This document shows positions 15,398 to 24,509 of a DNA stretch of 64,000 nt, in pieces. Under the pieces are notes generated by a model. It was given only the letters and a program-made list of their open reading frames with translations, made no database searches and had not been told where the DNA came from. The DNA is taken from the NCBI RefSeq assembly GCF_900129725.1, contig NZ_FQWQ01000001.1, positions 2,232,001 through 2,296,000 of the forward strand. Reading direction: 5' to 3'. The first letter of the stretch is position 1, and the number at the start of each line of letters is the position of its first letter. The translations under genes were made by a program, and so were the position numbers. The DNA comes from Chryseolinea serpens (lineage in GTDB: Bacteria; Bacteroidota; Bacteroidia; Cytophagales; Cyclobacteriaceae).

Positions 15398-16903
15398 ATG
15401 AATTTTTTAAACTTTTCGGCGTTTGACTATTTCGCCGATCCCATTATTATTTTAAATGCTGGGGGTCGTGTGGAATTCTTTAACAAACAAGCCATCCGTT
15501 TTAGCAACATGTTTCACAGGGCTGTCGAAACGGGGACGAGTTTTGCCGACCTGATATCCATCGGCCGCAATGAAACCGTGCACGACATCCTCCAACAAAT
15601 AACCTTTGACCGGAGATCTCGGGTTCATGAATTGGAACACCACGATGGTAAGGGTAAGGTCTACAACTTAGAGATCACCTATAATCCCATCGTCGGAGAG
15701 ACCGGTCAGCTTGAACACATTTACCTGACGATCCGGGAAACCAGCACCGAAAGAATATTTCAAAAGCGCGCCACCCAATTGGTGCAAGATCTGTCGACAT
15801 TGATTGAAAAGGCCAACGCGGTTATTTTCGGGATCGACAGCAGAGAATATATCACCGAATGGAATGCCGAGTGCTCGCGCATCACCGGCCTGGGCAAAGG
15901 CGACGTGCTGGCTAAAAAGACAGATGTGATCCTGGAGGGTCTATTCCTGGAGCGCTTCCATTCGTTGCTCCAGGATGTGCTCCATCAAAGACCCACTGGC
16001 AATATTGAATTTCAACTCCGAACCAAAACCGGTTCGCCCGTGGTCGTTCTCCTGAACGCGACGCCACGGACAAATGCCTCGGGCGGACTGATCGGGATCT
16101 TGTTCGTAGGCCACGACATCACGGAGTTATATCAATACCGCCAATCGTTGGAACAGATGGTCAGGGACAAAACAACTAAACTCAAGATGTCGCTGGAAAA
16201 AGAGCGGGAATTGGTGGATATCAAAAATCGCTTTGTCTCCCTGGCTTCTCACGAGTTTAGAATACCGCTCTCCAACATTATCTCGTCTGTGAATTTTATC
16301 AAAGCTAATAGCCATCTCGACGAGGACGCGCTCAAAAAAACGACAACCATTGAGCATCAGGTCGGACATATGAGAACGTTGATCGAGGACTTGCTCACGC
16401 TCGGCAAGGCCGATGCCCACAAGCTAAAGGCCTCGCATCAAAAAATTGATCTGATGTTATTCCTGAAAGGGATCATCACCGAGGTCGTAGTGAATGCGCA
16501 CCATTCGCATCAAGTCAAAGTCGAGGCGCCCGATGCCGGAATTGAAATTGAAAGTGACGAAAAATTATTGAGAAACATTTTTATCAATCTTTTGTCGAAT
16601 GCCATTAAATTTTCTCCGGGCAAATCAGCGATTTTTTTAAGGGTGAACTGGACCGGGCCCTTTGTCGAGATCACCGTGACCGATGAGGGGATCGGGATCA
16701 GTGAACCGGATCTTCTCAAAATATTTGAGCCTTTTAACCGGGGATCAAATGCAACCGCTATCAAAGGGACAGGTCTAGGTCTTTCCATCGCAAAAAAGGC
16801 CGTGGATACATTGGGGGGCTCCCTGGAGATCCAAAGCGCCCTGCAAAAGGGCACGACGATAACCGTTAAACTAAATAGTCAAATTCTGCAAGCCCATGAG
16901 TAG
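15398..16903 (+). CDS. PAS-domain sensor histidine kinase
   Basis: The product is 501 residues with no membrane segment, hence probably cytosolic. Residues ~8-115 and ~135-245 are two PAS domains (YFADPIIILNAGGRVEFFN; KANAVIFGIDSREYITEWN). A short coiled segment follows, then HisKA with the phosphorylation site SLASHEFRIPLSNI near residue 286, and HATPase with N box LLSNAIKFSP, G1 DEGIGISEPD and G2 GTGLGLSIAKK. The stop overlaps the start of a LuxR-type response regulator by 8 bases, which marks a two-component pair. The ligand of the PAS domains is not deducible. Confidence 0.9.
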   Translation: MNFLNFSAFDYFADPIIILNAGGRVEFFNKQAIRFSNMFHRAVETGTSFADLISIGRNETVHDILQQITFDRRSRVHELEHHDGKGKVYNLEITYNPIVGETGQLEHIYLTIRETSTERIFQKRATQLVQDLSTLIEKANAVIFGIDSREYITEWNAECSRITGLGKGDVLAKKTDVILEGLFLERFHSLLQDVLHQRPTGNIEFQLRTKTGSPVVVLLNATPRTNASGGLIGILFVGHDITELYQYRQSLEQMVRDKTTKLKMSLEKERELVDIKNRFVSLASHEFRIPLSNIISSVNFIKANSHLDEDALKKTTTIEHQVGHMRTLIEDLLTLGKADAHKLKASHQKIDLMLFLKGIITEVVVNAHHSHQVKVEAPDAGIEIESDEKLLRNIFINLLSNAIKFSPGKSAIFLRVNWTGPFVEITVTDEGIGISEPDLLKIFEPFNRGSNATAIKGTGLGLSIAKKAVDTLGGSLEIQSALQKGTTITVKLNSQILQAHE

Positions 16904-17561
16904 CCCTGTAAGAGTCCTGCTGGTCGATGATCACACTATCCTTCGCGACGGCATTGCTTCCATCTTGAACCAGATCGAAGGCATTGAAGTAGTCGGCGGA
17001 TTGTCGAGCGGTGAGGAAGCTGTGAATGATTTTGCAAACTATCGTCCGGATGTCATCTTAATGGATGTGATGATGCGGGGCATGACAGGACTGGAGGCAA
17101 CCCGTTGGATCAAGGAGCAGAACAGCGCCATCAAGGTGATAATCATTTCTTCGGAGATAAAAAAAGAATTTGTCTCTACAGGGATCAAATGCGGCATCGA
17201 CGGTTACTTACCCAAGGACGTAGACAAGGCAACACTCGTGGAAGCGATCCGTTGTGTCATGCAAGGTCAGAAGTATTTCAACGCAGCCATCACAAACCTG
17301 GTGTTCGAAGATTTCTATCACAGCGAGAAGACCAGTAAAAAAGAGAATCGCAAAACAAGTAGAGATCTCACCGCCCGCGAGAATCAAATCCTGGAGTTGA
17401 TTGCGTCGGGAAAAAGTAACCAAGAGGTTGCCGACATCCTGTTTCTGAGCATCAAGACGGTGGAGACTCACAAAGCCAACATTCTGGGTAAGCTCGGGCT
17501 AAAGAACATGGCTGAACTGGTTAAATACGCGATCAAAAACAACATCATTTCCATGGATTGA
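16896..17561 (+). CDS. NarL/LuxR-type response regulator
   Basis: The product is 221 residues. An N-terminal receiver domain (VLLVDDHTILRDG; phosphoacceptor Asp in DVILMDVMMRG; conserved Lys in GYLPKDVD) is joined to a C-terminal LuxR HTH (LTARENQILELIASGKSNQ, ADILFLSIKTVETHKANI). It overlaps the PAS kinase by 8 bases and should be its output transcription factor. Target genes are unknown. Confidence 0.92.
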   Translation: MSSPVRVLLVDDHTILRDGIASILNQIEGIEVVGGLSSGEEAVNDFANYRPDVILMDVMMRGMTGLEATRWIKEQNSAIKVIIISSEIKKEFVSTGIKCGIDGYLPKDVDKATLVEAIRCVMQGQKYFNAAITNLVFEDFYHSEKTSKKENRKTSRDLTARENQILELIASGKSNQEVADILFLSIKTVETHKANILGKLGLKNMAELVKYAIKNNIISMD

Positions 17562-17676
17562 CAGCTGTGGGCTCTTAGTCACCCTCCGAACCTTGCCCTT
17601 TTGGCATCCTGCTTTTTTGTGGTTATATTCGATGGTCTGTCTGAGTTCGACTTTACTGTTTGTGGTAACTAGATAC

Positions 17677-18081
17677 ATGATGGCCATGGAAACTGAGAAA
17701 AGACTGAAGATCCTCATGCTGGAGGACAATCCCGATGACATTGTGTTAATTGAAAGAGTCCTTCGCAAAGCCGGGCTCGCATTCGATTCTCTCTCCGTAA
17801 ATACCCGGGCCGAGTTTGATCAAGCCAGGCTGGAATTCAAGCCGGATGTGATCTTGTCCGATAATGGCTTGCCGCAGTTCAATTCCGTCGAGGCGCTCGA
17901 GATTTGTATGCGCGAACCACAGCCCATTCCTTTTATCCTCGTGACAGGGACCGTTTCGGATGAGTTTGCGATAACGTGTCTTAAGCGGGGTGCCAATGCC
18001 TACATTCTCAAATCGAATCTCTCTCTCTTGCCCTCGGCCATCCGCGGAGCGATAAAAGCACGGGAAGCCGGAAAGTCCTGA
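17677..18081 (+). CDS. Stand-alone receiver domain protein
   Basis: The frame is open from 17593, but the receiver domain starts only after MMAMETEKRLKILMLEDN, so ATG 17677, 17680 or 17686 is likely. The single domain has the acidic pocket MLEDNPDD, phosphoacceptor Asp in VILSDNGLPQFNS, and the Thr/Lys positions ILVTGTVSDEF and YILKSNLS. It closely resembles the N-terminal receivers of the kinases at 22708-23835 and 32316-33473 (shared FNSxEALEIC, PFILVTGTVSDEFA). It has no output domain and likely passes phosphate or binds a partner. It converges with the CHASE/HAMP kinase. Confidence 0.85.
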   Translation: MMAMETEKRLKILMLEDNPDDIVLIERVLRKAGLAFDSLSVNTRAEFDQARLEFKPDVILSDNGLPQFNSVEALEICMREPQPIPFILVTGTVSDEFAITCLKRGANAYILKSNLSLLPSAIRGAIKAREAGKS

Positions 18082-18115
18082 AGCATGTCCAGCCCAAGCC
18101 TGTAGCATCTGTGGT

Positions 18116-19606
18116 TTAGTTTTCGTTGACGGCGACAGCTGAGGAAGACATGCCACTCAAAGTAAAATAGAACGTAGCGCCTTCATTCAGTTTTGCTTCT
18201 GCCCATATTTTCCCACCATGCTTGGCAATGATCCGTTGAACAATGGCCAGCCCCACACCGGTTCCCTCAAATTCCTTTTGCGAATGCAGACGCTGAAAGA
18301 CGCCGAACAACTTATCATAGTATTTCATGTCAAATCCGGCGCCGTTATCCTTGATGTAATAGATCAACGCGCCGTCCTTCTCAAAAGAGCCGATCTCGAC
18401 AATCGACCTTTCCCGATCGCGCGAATACTTCAGCGCATTGGACACCAAATTAATCCATACTTGCCGCAATGTGGTGAGGTCGGCAAAAGCATTTGGCAAC
18501 TTCTCGATCTTGATCTCTAGCGGGCGATCGCCCTCGATGCTCTTTTGTTCTTCGACAATGATCTGGACGATATCCTGAACGGAGACGTCAAATCGCATCA
18601 ACTCCTTTCGCCCGAGCCTCGAAAAGGCTAACAGGTCGTCGATGAGTTGTCCCATACGTTTACTGTTTCTCAAGATCGTTTGGATCAATCGCAGGGCTTC
18701 CGCGTCGAACACGCTGGCGTATTCCTCCTTGAGAATATTGCCATATCCATGGATCGAGCGGATGGGCGCGCGCAAATCGTGGGAAACCGAGTACGAGAAA
18801 GATTCCAGTTCCTTGTTGGAGGCTTCCAACTCGGCCGTGCGTTCTGCCACCCGCTGCTCGAGCCGTTGATTGAAGGCGACTATTTTTGCGCTGCTTTCGT
18901 TCAGCGCCAGGTTCTGCTCCTGGATGCGCGTCAACATATGGTTAAATGCATCGGTGAGCACGCCCACTTCGTTATCAACTTGCTTAACGGCCCTGACCGA
19001 ATAGTCGTGCCGGTCGGAAACCGCTTTTGCGGTCTCGGTCAGGGCAAGGATCGGCGTCGTGATGCCGTGTTGCAAATTTCTTGAAAGCAGATAGGCCAGT
19101 AGAAAGGACAACGCCACCACTAGCAGTGCTATGGTTCCATACAGTTTAAGGCGCTCATACATCGCGCCGGTGTCTGATTTTAAATAGAGTGTTCCGAGTC
19201 TTTTGTCACCTTGCACAATGGGCTGGTATCCTCCAAAATAGGCGGCGGCAAATTGATATCCGTCGGCCTCCGGAACTGTGGGGAAAGGTGTTTGGTTCCG
19301 ACTGGCCCGATAATACGAAAACAGTTTTCCATCAGCGTCATACACACCGGCGGCAACGATATGGCGCTCGGCCTTCAACGCCGACAATATTTCATTTGCT
19401 GCCGTGGAATCATCAAAGGCCAGCGCTGCCGTGCTGTTGGTCGCAATGATCTCGCCCAGGGTGGAGAGCTCGCGCATACTGCTTTGGCGGAATGTGACAA
19501 ACTCATAGGCAAAAAAGGAGCTGCATGTTAATAACAACACCGCGCCACTGGTCAGCATGATAACCTTCATGAGCTTTTGCTGAATGGGAGTGTTCCTGCG
19601 TAGCAT
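18116..19606 (-). CDS. Membrane sensor histidine kinase (CHASE8-like sensor, HAMP)
   Basis: The start is ATG 19606 (MLRRNTPIQQKLMKVIML); ATG 19630 would overlap the YfiR gene by 11 bases. It has a transmembrane helix (VIMLTSGAVLLLTCSSFFAYEF), a periplasmic CHASE8-like sensor to residue ~150 (TNSTAALAFDDSTAANEIL), a second helix (LYGTIALLVVALSFLLAYLL), then HAMP, coiled coil, HisKA (SYSVSHDLRAPIRSI) and HATPase (KDNGAGFDMKYYD, GTGVGLAIVQRI). It is the last gene of a leftward operon after YfiR and a TonB receptor. In related operons periplasmic YfiR modulates such sensor domains (known for YfiR-YfiN), so it probably relays an envelope signal. Confidence 0.88.
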   Translation of the reverse strand: MLRRNTPIQQKLMKVIMLTSGAVLLLTCSSFFAYEFVTFRQSSMRELSTLGEIIATNSTAALAFDDSTAANEILSALKAERHIVAAGVYDADGKLFSYYRASRNQTPFPTVPEADGYQFAAAYFGGYQPIVQGDKRLGTLYLKSDTGAMYERLKLYGTIALLVVALSFLLAYLLSRNLQHGITTPILALTETAKAVSDRHDYSVRAVKQVDNEVGVLTDAFNHMLTRIQEQNLALNESSAKIVAFNQRLEQRVAERTAELEASNKELESFSYSVSHDLRAPIRSIHGYGNILKEEYASVFDAEALRLIQTILRNSKRMGQLIDDLLAFSRLGRKELMRFDVSVQDIVQIIVEEQKSIEGDRPLEIKIEKLPNAFADLTTLRQVWINLVSNALKYSRDRERSIVEIGSFEKDGALIYYIKDNGAGFDMKYYDKLFGVFQRLHSQKEFEGTGVGLAIVQRIIAKHGGKIWAEAKLNEGATFYFTLSGMSSSAVAVNEN

Positions 19607-19619
19607 GATCAGTTTAAGG

Positions 19620-20201
19620 TTATGGTTCAACTATTTCGGCCAGTCGCAGCAATTTGGAGCTGACTTTTAACTCAGCATTTTTTACCGATGTCAAATTGAT
19701 GCGGATACGTATCTTGTTATCCTCGGGGAAGAACCGGATCATCCCGCCTTGCTTCGAGAAATTCGTGACGTCCCCTACCGTGAGTACATGCTGGGCTTTG
19801 GCATAGTCAAAGATCTGCTTCCACTCGCTTTTCTCATCCCTATTGACGAAGAGGATCTGACAATGGGCAATTTCTGCAAGCGTATGAAAGCGCTGAACGA
19901 CCAGCGGATGGCCGTCTATTTTCTCACCTTGCACCGTTTCATCCAAATATTTCCCAAACGGGTCTGGTCCCAGGATGCCGATCACCAGCGGGGCATCGGG
20001 TTGAGCAAAAGCATCGGGCGGCCATTCAATAAATTGCGTGAAGTTGTAGAGGAAGACCGCTTTTACCTGGTATTCCTTTGTGATTTCGTCCTGCCGTGGC
20101 GCGCTCGCACCAAAAGACAACAGTACCGCGACCAACATGAGCCACAGGTTTGCTTTTGAGCGGCCTGCCTTTAGATATTTTGTTATCTTCAGAACCGACA
20201 T
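19620..20201 (-). CDS. YfiR-family (DUF4154) periplasmic protein
   Basis: The product is 193 residues with a signal peptide (ANLWLMLVAVLLSFGASA), then EYQVKAVFLYNFTQFIEWP, PLVIGILGPDPFGKYLDE, CQILFVNRDEKSEW and FFPEDNKIRIRINLTSVKNA. These are the hallmark segments of YfiR/DUF4154. YfiR in Pseudomonas is a redox-responsive periplasmic repressor of the diguanylate cyclase YfiN; here the partner is more likely the histidine kinase encoded next. Its 5' end overlaps the TonB receptor stop by 13 bases. Confidence 0.88.
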   Translation of the reverse strand: MSVLKITKYLKAGRSKANLWLMLVAVLLSFGASAPRQDEITKEYQVKAVFLYNFTQFIEWPPDAFAQPDAPLVIGILGPDPFGKYLDETVQGEKIDGHPLVVQRFHTLAEIAHCQILFVNRDEKSEWKQIFDYAKAQHVLTVGDVTNFSKQGGMIRFFPEDNKIRIRINLTSVKNAELKVSSKLLRLAEIVEP

Positions 20202-22153
20202 ACCACTTTCATATAAACACTTCGCTCAACGTCCTTCGCGATCTTCGACGAGGGTATAAATTCGGTATGACTACTTTTCACCAGGTTCTGACCCACAAGA
20301 TTCAATTCAATTCTATTAGCCAATTTCCAAGCCAGCCGGATGTCCAGGCCGACATATCCGGAGACCTTCGGACTGGGAAGCTCTCCTACGTACCGCAATA
20401 CAGTCCCCAACTCAATGCGTCCTGGAAGTTTCATCATCGATTGAATTAATACTTGGTGGCTGGGGTCATTACTCTCTGCCGATCCTTGGTTGGCATCCTC
20501 GCTGTTTTCCTTGACCTTCAAATTCTTTTTCAAGAAAGTGTACCCACCACGAAGGCGCCACCAGCCATTCAACTGGTAGGTGGCCGAAAGCTCCGCGCCA
20601 TAGGTGTCGCCTTTTACACCGTTCCCAATCGTATAGGGAAGGTTGACGGGCGGAGGACCCGGTTCTACGCTTCGGATGTTGTCGTAGACATTATAAAACG
20701 TGGCGAGTGAGACCGACAGACTTTCTTGGGGTTGTATACGCCACCCCAACTCATAGGCCAATACTTCCTCCGATTGAAAGTTGCCGCCGGCAATGACGAG
20801 CACCTGCGGAGCACCATAAAGAAAGAACTCCCGGTCAAGGCGGGCAGGGTTTCGCACAGCACGCGATACGGCCGTCCACACGGTTTGCGTGGGCGTTGGC
20901 GTCCAGTTGAGGCGTGCGTTGGGTTGATATTGGAAATCGGTGTAGGAGTTATGCTCGATCTTTATGCCCAGCGTCAGGCGCAATTTTTCAGGGACCAAGG
21001 CGATCTCATCCTGGAGAAACACATTGAAGAGGTAAAGTGATTTTCTCGCCGGCAAAAAAGCAAACAGTTCAACGTTTTTTACATCGTGGTCCATATATCG
21101 AAAGCCCAGGCCATAGATGATCTCATGCCGTTGGCACAGCCGGAAGCGATGCTGCCCCTCAATATCGTAGGTGTTTACTTTTTCGGTCAGTCCATTTTTA
21201 AAATCTCTCCAGGTATGGTCATAGTAGATCTGGAGCTGAAGATTTGATTTATCGGAAGTCGTATGTACCCAACGTGCCAGGGCGTTGCTCCCCCGGGCAA
21301 TAATGGGATTATTGCCATCCGGGTTGGGCCGGTCATCGTATAGGTTCGTCTGAAAACTAACAGCATCATTTTCGGTTGCCTCCCAATCCAGGCGCACGCC
21401 GCCTTGCACGATGGTCCAGTCATCTTTGGTCTCCACGCTGTCAGGATGGAAGATCGTGCTGCCCCGTTTGTAGGTTGTACCATAGACGCGATAGGAAAGA
21501 TTTTTACCAAATTTCCCACCATAGCGAAGACTCCCCAAGCCGCGCAGTTCTGTGCCAACGGCGGCTTCGGCAAAAAGGCCTTGGGTGTCCTTTGATTTTT
21601 TTGTGATGATGTTGATCACCCCGTTCACGGCATTGGCCCCCCATAGAGTTCCCCCGGGGCCACTGATCACCTCAATCCTGTCGATATCTTCCAGCACCAG
21701 ATTTTGTACATCCCAAAATACGCCTGCATACATCGGGGTGTAGACCACACGACCGTCAATCAGTACCAATAATTTATTCGCCAGCACGTTGCTAAATCCC
21801 CGCGCACTGATCGCCCACTGGCTGGAGTTTAGCTGGGCCACTTGCAAGTTCGGGGCAAGCCGCAACGCTTCCGGTACATTCGTGGCACCGGACTGACGAA
21901 TATCTTCTTGCGTGATCACCTGGATGGCCGACGCCGCCGCTTTCAATTTTTCTGGCCGTTTGGAAACGGACGTCACCTCCACGTTCAGCAATTCTTCCAG
22001 GCTCAATCTCTTTAAAGTATCCACGCGAAAAGAATTGCCTTGCGCGCAGGTGCGATGAGGTAATAGCACGATGCCGGCGATCAGAAGAACAAGGGGCGCG
22101 ATCAAAAGCATCCGATCGTGTTTTCTAGTACAGGGCATGTATATATTTTTCAT
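20189..22153 (-). CDS. TonB-dependent outer-membrane receptor
   Basis: The start at ATG 22153 (MKNIYMPCTRKHDRMLLIAP) gives a signal peptide (LLIAPLVLLIAGIVLL); an earlier ATG at 22222 is less plausible. The plug domain is clear (SVSKRPEKLKAAASAIQVIT, DIRQSGATNVPEALRLAPNL, LVLIDGRVVYTPMYAGVFWD, IEVISGPGGTLWGANAVNGV). It is followed by a ~500-residue beta-barrel ending in an aromatic residue (VYMKVVCRF). It lacks the SusC-type N-terminal carboxypeptidase-like domain, so it resembles CirA/BtuB-type receptors. Operon position before YfiR and a sensor kinase suggests signalling or substrate-gated sensing in addition to uptake. The ligand is unknown. Confidence 0.9.
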   Translation of the reverse strand: MKNIYMPCTRKHDRMLLIAPLVLLIAGIVLLPHRTCAQGNSFRVDTLKRLSLEELLNVEVTSVSKRPEKLKAAASAIQVITQEDIRQSGATNVPEALRLAPNLQVAQLNSSQWAISARGFSNVLANKLLVLIDGRVVYTPMYAGVFWDVQNLVLEDIDRIEVISGPGGTLWGANAVNGVINIITKKSKDTQGLFAEAAVGTELRGLGSLRYGGKFGKNLSYRVYGTTYKRGSTIFHPDSVETKDDWTIVQGGVRLDWEATENDAVSFQTNLYDDRPNPDGNNPIIARGSNALARWVHTTSDKSNLQLQIYYDHTWRDFKNGLTEKVNTYDIEGQHRFRLCQRHEIIYGLGFRYMDHDVKNVELFAFLPARKSLYLFNVFLQDEIALVPEKLRLTLGIKIEHNSYTDFQYQPNARLNWTPTPTQTVWTAVSRAVRNPARLDREFFLYGAPQVLVIAGGNFQSEEVLAYELGWRIQPQESLSVSLATFYNVYDNIRSVEPGPPPVNLPYTIGNGVKGDTYGAELSATYQLNGWWRLRGGYTFLKKNLKVKENSEDANQGSAESNDPSHQVLIQSMMKLPGRIELGTVLRYVGELPSPKVSGYVGLDIRLAWKLANRIELNLVGQNLVKSSHTEFIPSSKIAKDVERSVYMKVVCRF

Positions 22154-22197
22154 AGGCAACGATTTGACGAAAAATGAAGATCTGTCGTGGCACCGGA

Positions 22198-22638
22198 TCA
22201 TATCCGGTTGACGACCATCCAATACAATCCCAGATCGGCCACAGTCTTGGAGAAATTATCAAATTCAACGGGCTTGACAATGTAGCTGTTCGCTCCCAGT
22301 TCATAGGCTTTTCTGATGTCAGGATCTTCCTCGGAAGACGTCAGGATCACTACGGGGATCACTTTCATCTGCGGATCGGACTTCACCGCTTGCAGCACCT
22401 GCAGTCCGCTGACTTTTGGCATTTTTATATCCAGGAGGATTACCTTAGGCAATTGCGAAATCACCCGCCCCAAATAATTTCCCCTCCCAAAAATAAAATC
22501 CAGGGCTTGCTCGCCGTCGCTAAGGTGCACAACATTATTTGCCAAACGGTGTTTCTTCAGTGCGCGGATGGCTAACTCCGCATCTTCATCATTGTCTTCA
22601 ACAATCAGCACTTCGACTTCCTGGTGAATCATAGGCAT
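22198..22638 (-). CDS. Rcp1/CheY-like response regulator
   Basis: The product is a 146-residue single receiver domain: VEVLIVEDNDEDAELAIRAL, DGEQALDFIFGRGNYLGR (the longer loop typical of Rcp1-type regulators), phosphoacceptor Asp in KVILLDIKMPKVSG, and IPVVILTSSEEDPD. It lies between the receiver-kinase gene (69 bases upstream) and the TonB receptor (44 bases downstream) in the same direction. This indicates one leftward transcription unit of five genes. There is no output domain. Confidence 0.9.
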   Translation of the reverse strand: MPMIHQEVEVLIVEDNDEDAELAIRALKKHRLANNVVHLSDGEQALDFIFGRGNYLGRVISQLPKVILLDIKMPKVSGLQVLQAVKSDPQMKVIPVVILTSSEEDPDIRKAYELGANSYIVKPVEFDNFSKTVADLGLYWMVVNRI

Positions 22639-22707
22639 AGTAAAAAAATGAAAATAAATGCGCTTCCCGGGCGCTTAAACACATAACGCTTGCTTTCCGG
22701 CGATTAA

Positions 22708-23835
22708 TTAATCAAAGCTTTGCTGCCGTACATTCGGGACAGCAATCATTACGGTGGTACCCCGTCCCTCCGCGGAGGTGATGGCAATCGTCCCGTTCAG
22801 CCTTTGAAGAATCTGCTTGACGATGTACAGCCCAAGTCCCGACCCTTGACTTTTTTCTGTTCCCCGATAAAACATCTTGTATACCTCGGGCAATATATCG
22901 GACTTAATGCCGATGCCATTGTCTTTGACCACGATAACGGCGTTTTTTTCTGTCGTCGATATTTCAATGGCAATGATCGGTTCACGACTGTTTTCGCGAT
23001 AGGCTATGGCATTGGATAAAAGATTATTCAGGATCACGGCCAAGCGGCCAGCGTCAGAAAAAAAGGGCACCTCGATGTTCAGATCTATAAACTTATTCAA
23101 ATAGTGATCGGCGCGTAGATATTCAAGTTTTCGCAATGCGTTTTCGACAAGTGCCTTCCAGTTCACTTCAGCATAGTCGATTTCATTTCGTGCGTTTCTT
23201 GAGTAGTCGATAATTTCCCTCAACGTATCGTCCAACTTAAGGACGCTTGACTCCATCATGTCGTGAATTCCGGTTAACTCCGGATTTTTGTCGATGTCTT
23301 TCGCGACATTGAGCAAGCCCATAACAGACGCCAGGGGACCGCGGAGGTTATGCGAAACACTGTACACAAAATTGTCGAGTTCTTGATTGACTTTTACCAA
23401 TTCCTCATTCCGTCTCCTGAGCGCATGCCTGGCTTCGCGTTTAAGTTTTTCAACTTTTCGTTTTCTCACCGCGCCTCGTATGGCCGTTGGCAAGCGAGAG
23501 AGGTTGGACTTTAAGATATAATCGTCAGCGCCATTCCGCAAACAGGAAATAGCGTATTCATCCGAAACGGTTCCCGTCACCAGAATGAAAGGGATAGTGG
23601 CTTGTTGCTTGATACAAATCTCCAGCGCCTCGGCTGAATTGAATCCCGGCAAGCCGTGGTCGGACAATACCACATCGGGGCTAAAGCCTCGAATGGCTTC
23701 GTTAAATTCATCTCGGGTATTGACACACCTGGCGACAAAAGATAGCTTGTCTTTTCGAAGAATGTACTCAATCAGTCCGCGGTCATCATCGCTGTCCTCA
23801 AGCATGAGGATCTTCAATTCCTTCTCGTTATCCAT
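22708..23835 (-). CDS. Receiver-histidine kinase hybrid
   Basis: The start is ATG 23835 (MDNEKELKILMLEDSDDD); the frame continues upstream to 23877. An N-terminal receiver (Asp in VVLSDHGLPGFNS) is joined by a short coil (REARHALRRRNEELVKVNQ) to HisKA (FVYSVSHNLRGPLASVMG) and HATPase (LLSNAIAYRE, KDNGIGIKSDI, GSGLGLYIVKQI). There is no membrane segment, so this is a soluble relay kinase. It is a paralogue of 32316-33473: the domain order and most motifs match, as do the receiver and the HNLRxPLxSVxGL box. Confidence 0.88.
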   Translation of the reverse strand: MDNEKELKILMLEDSDDDRGLIEYILRKDKLSFVARCVNTRDEFNEAIRGFSPDVVLSDHGLPGFNSAEALEICIKQQATIPFILVTGTVSDEYAISCLRNGADDYILKSNLSRLPTAIRGAVRKRKVEKLKREARHALRRRNEELVKVNQELDNFVYSVSHNLRGPLASVMGLLNVAKDIDKNPELTGIHDMMESSVLKLDDTLREIIDYSRNARNEIDYAEVNWKALVENALRKLEYLRADHYLNKFIDLNIEVPFFSDAGRLAVILNNLLSNAIAYRENSREPIIAIEISTTEKNAVIVVKDNGIGIKSDILPEVYKMFYRGTEKSQGSGLGLYIVKQILQRLNGTIAITSAEGRGTTVMIAVPNVRQQSFD

Positions 23836-24182
23836 AACTGTTTTATTTAATGAACGGTCATTGCCGATAAGTTTCACATCAGTTTAAATGTATCTGGTGG
23901 CAATTCGCTGACTCCTGATAATTTGTCCAACAGATCAAAGTGCAGCTTCTTCATATAGGGGTGGATATGCTCCCCACTGTACCCGCTCTTACTTGCCTGG
24001 CGGAAAGAATTTAGAAAATATGCCAGCGTCTATGAAATGCAAGAAGTAACCATCAATGCTGCTAATAACAACTCTACGAGCGCCGGCTTCTGCATTTCGT
24101 GCATTAACCCGGTTCACTTGAACTTATAGGATCTCCGCGAGCATGATTTACCCACGGGTTAAACAATATACTATTTTTCACC
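23836..24182. other. Intergenic stretch before the IS3 remnant
   Basis: I see no gene or RNA here. The part after about 24000 may be decayed insertion-sequence DNA belonging to the transposase fragment that follows, but it gives no recognisable translation. Confidence 0.4.
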
Positions 24183-24487
24183 TTGCTATCAAAGGATTTA
24201 GACAAGTGGGCATATGACCATGGCGTGATCCTTGACTATTCCCGTCCAGGAAAACCGACGGATAATCCATATATTGAATCGTTCAATGGCAAGTTTCTTG
24301 ATGAGTACCTCAACATCCATTGGTTCATGTCTCCGGAAGATGCCGGAAAAAATGAACACTTTAGAACCGGCTACAACAGCCACGGACCACACAGGTCTTT
24401 GGATGATTTGACACCAGATGAGTTTGAAGAAGGGTATGAAAAACAAGCCCGAAACTCTACATTTAACCTGTTGAAAAAATGGAGAGA
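24183..24487 (+). pseudogene. IS3-family transposase OrfB, C-terminal fragment
   Basis: The frame encodes LDKWAYDHGVILDYSRPGKP, TDNPYIESFNGKFLDEYLN, WFMSPEDAGKNEHFRTGYNS and HGPHRSLDDLTPDEF. This is the end of the rve integrase core of IS3-group transposases, including the catalytic Glu in ESFNG. The upstream two thirds, with the first two catalytic Asp residues and OrfA, are absent, and no terminal repeats are apparent. It is a dead remnant. Confidence 0.85.
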
Positions 24488-24509
24488 CCTCATACTGCAG
24501 GTCTTTTGA

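Noticed and set aside
16127-16420. Minus-strand frames inside the PAS kinase
   Set aside because: The plus strand encodes an unbroken kinase with all catalytic boxes; these are shadows.
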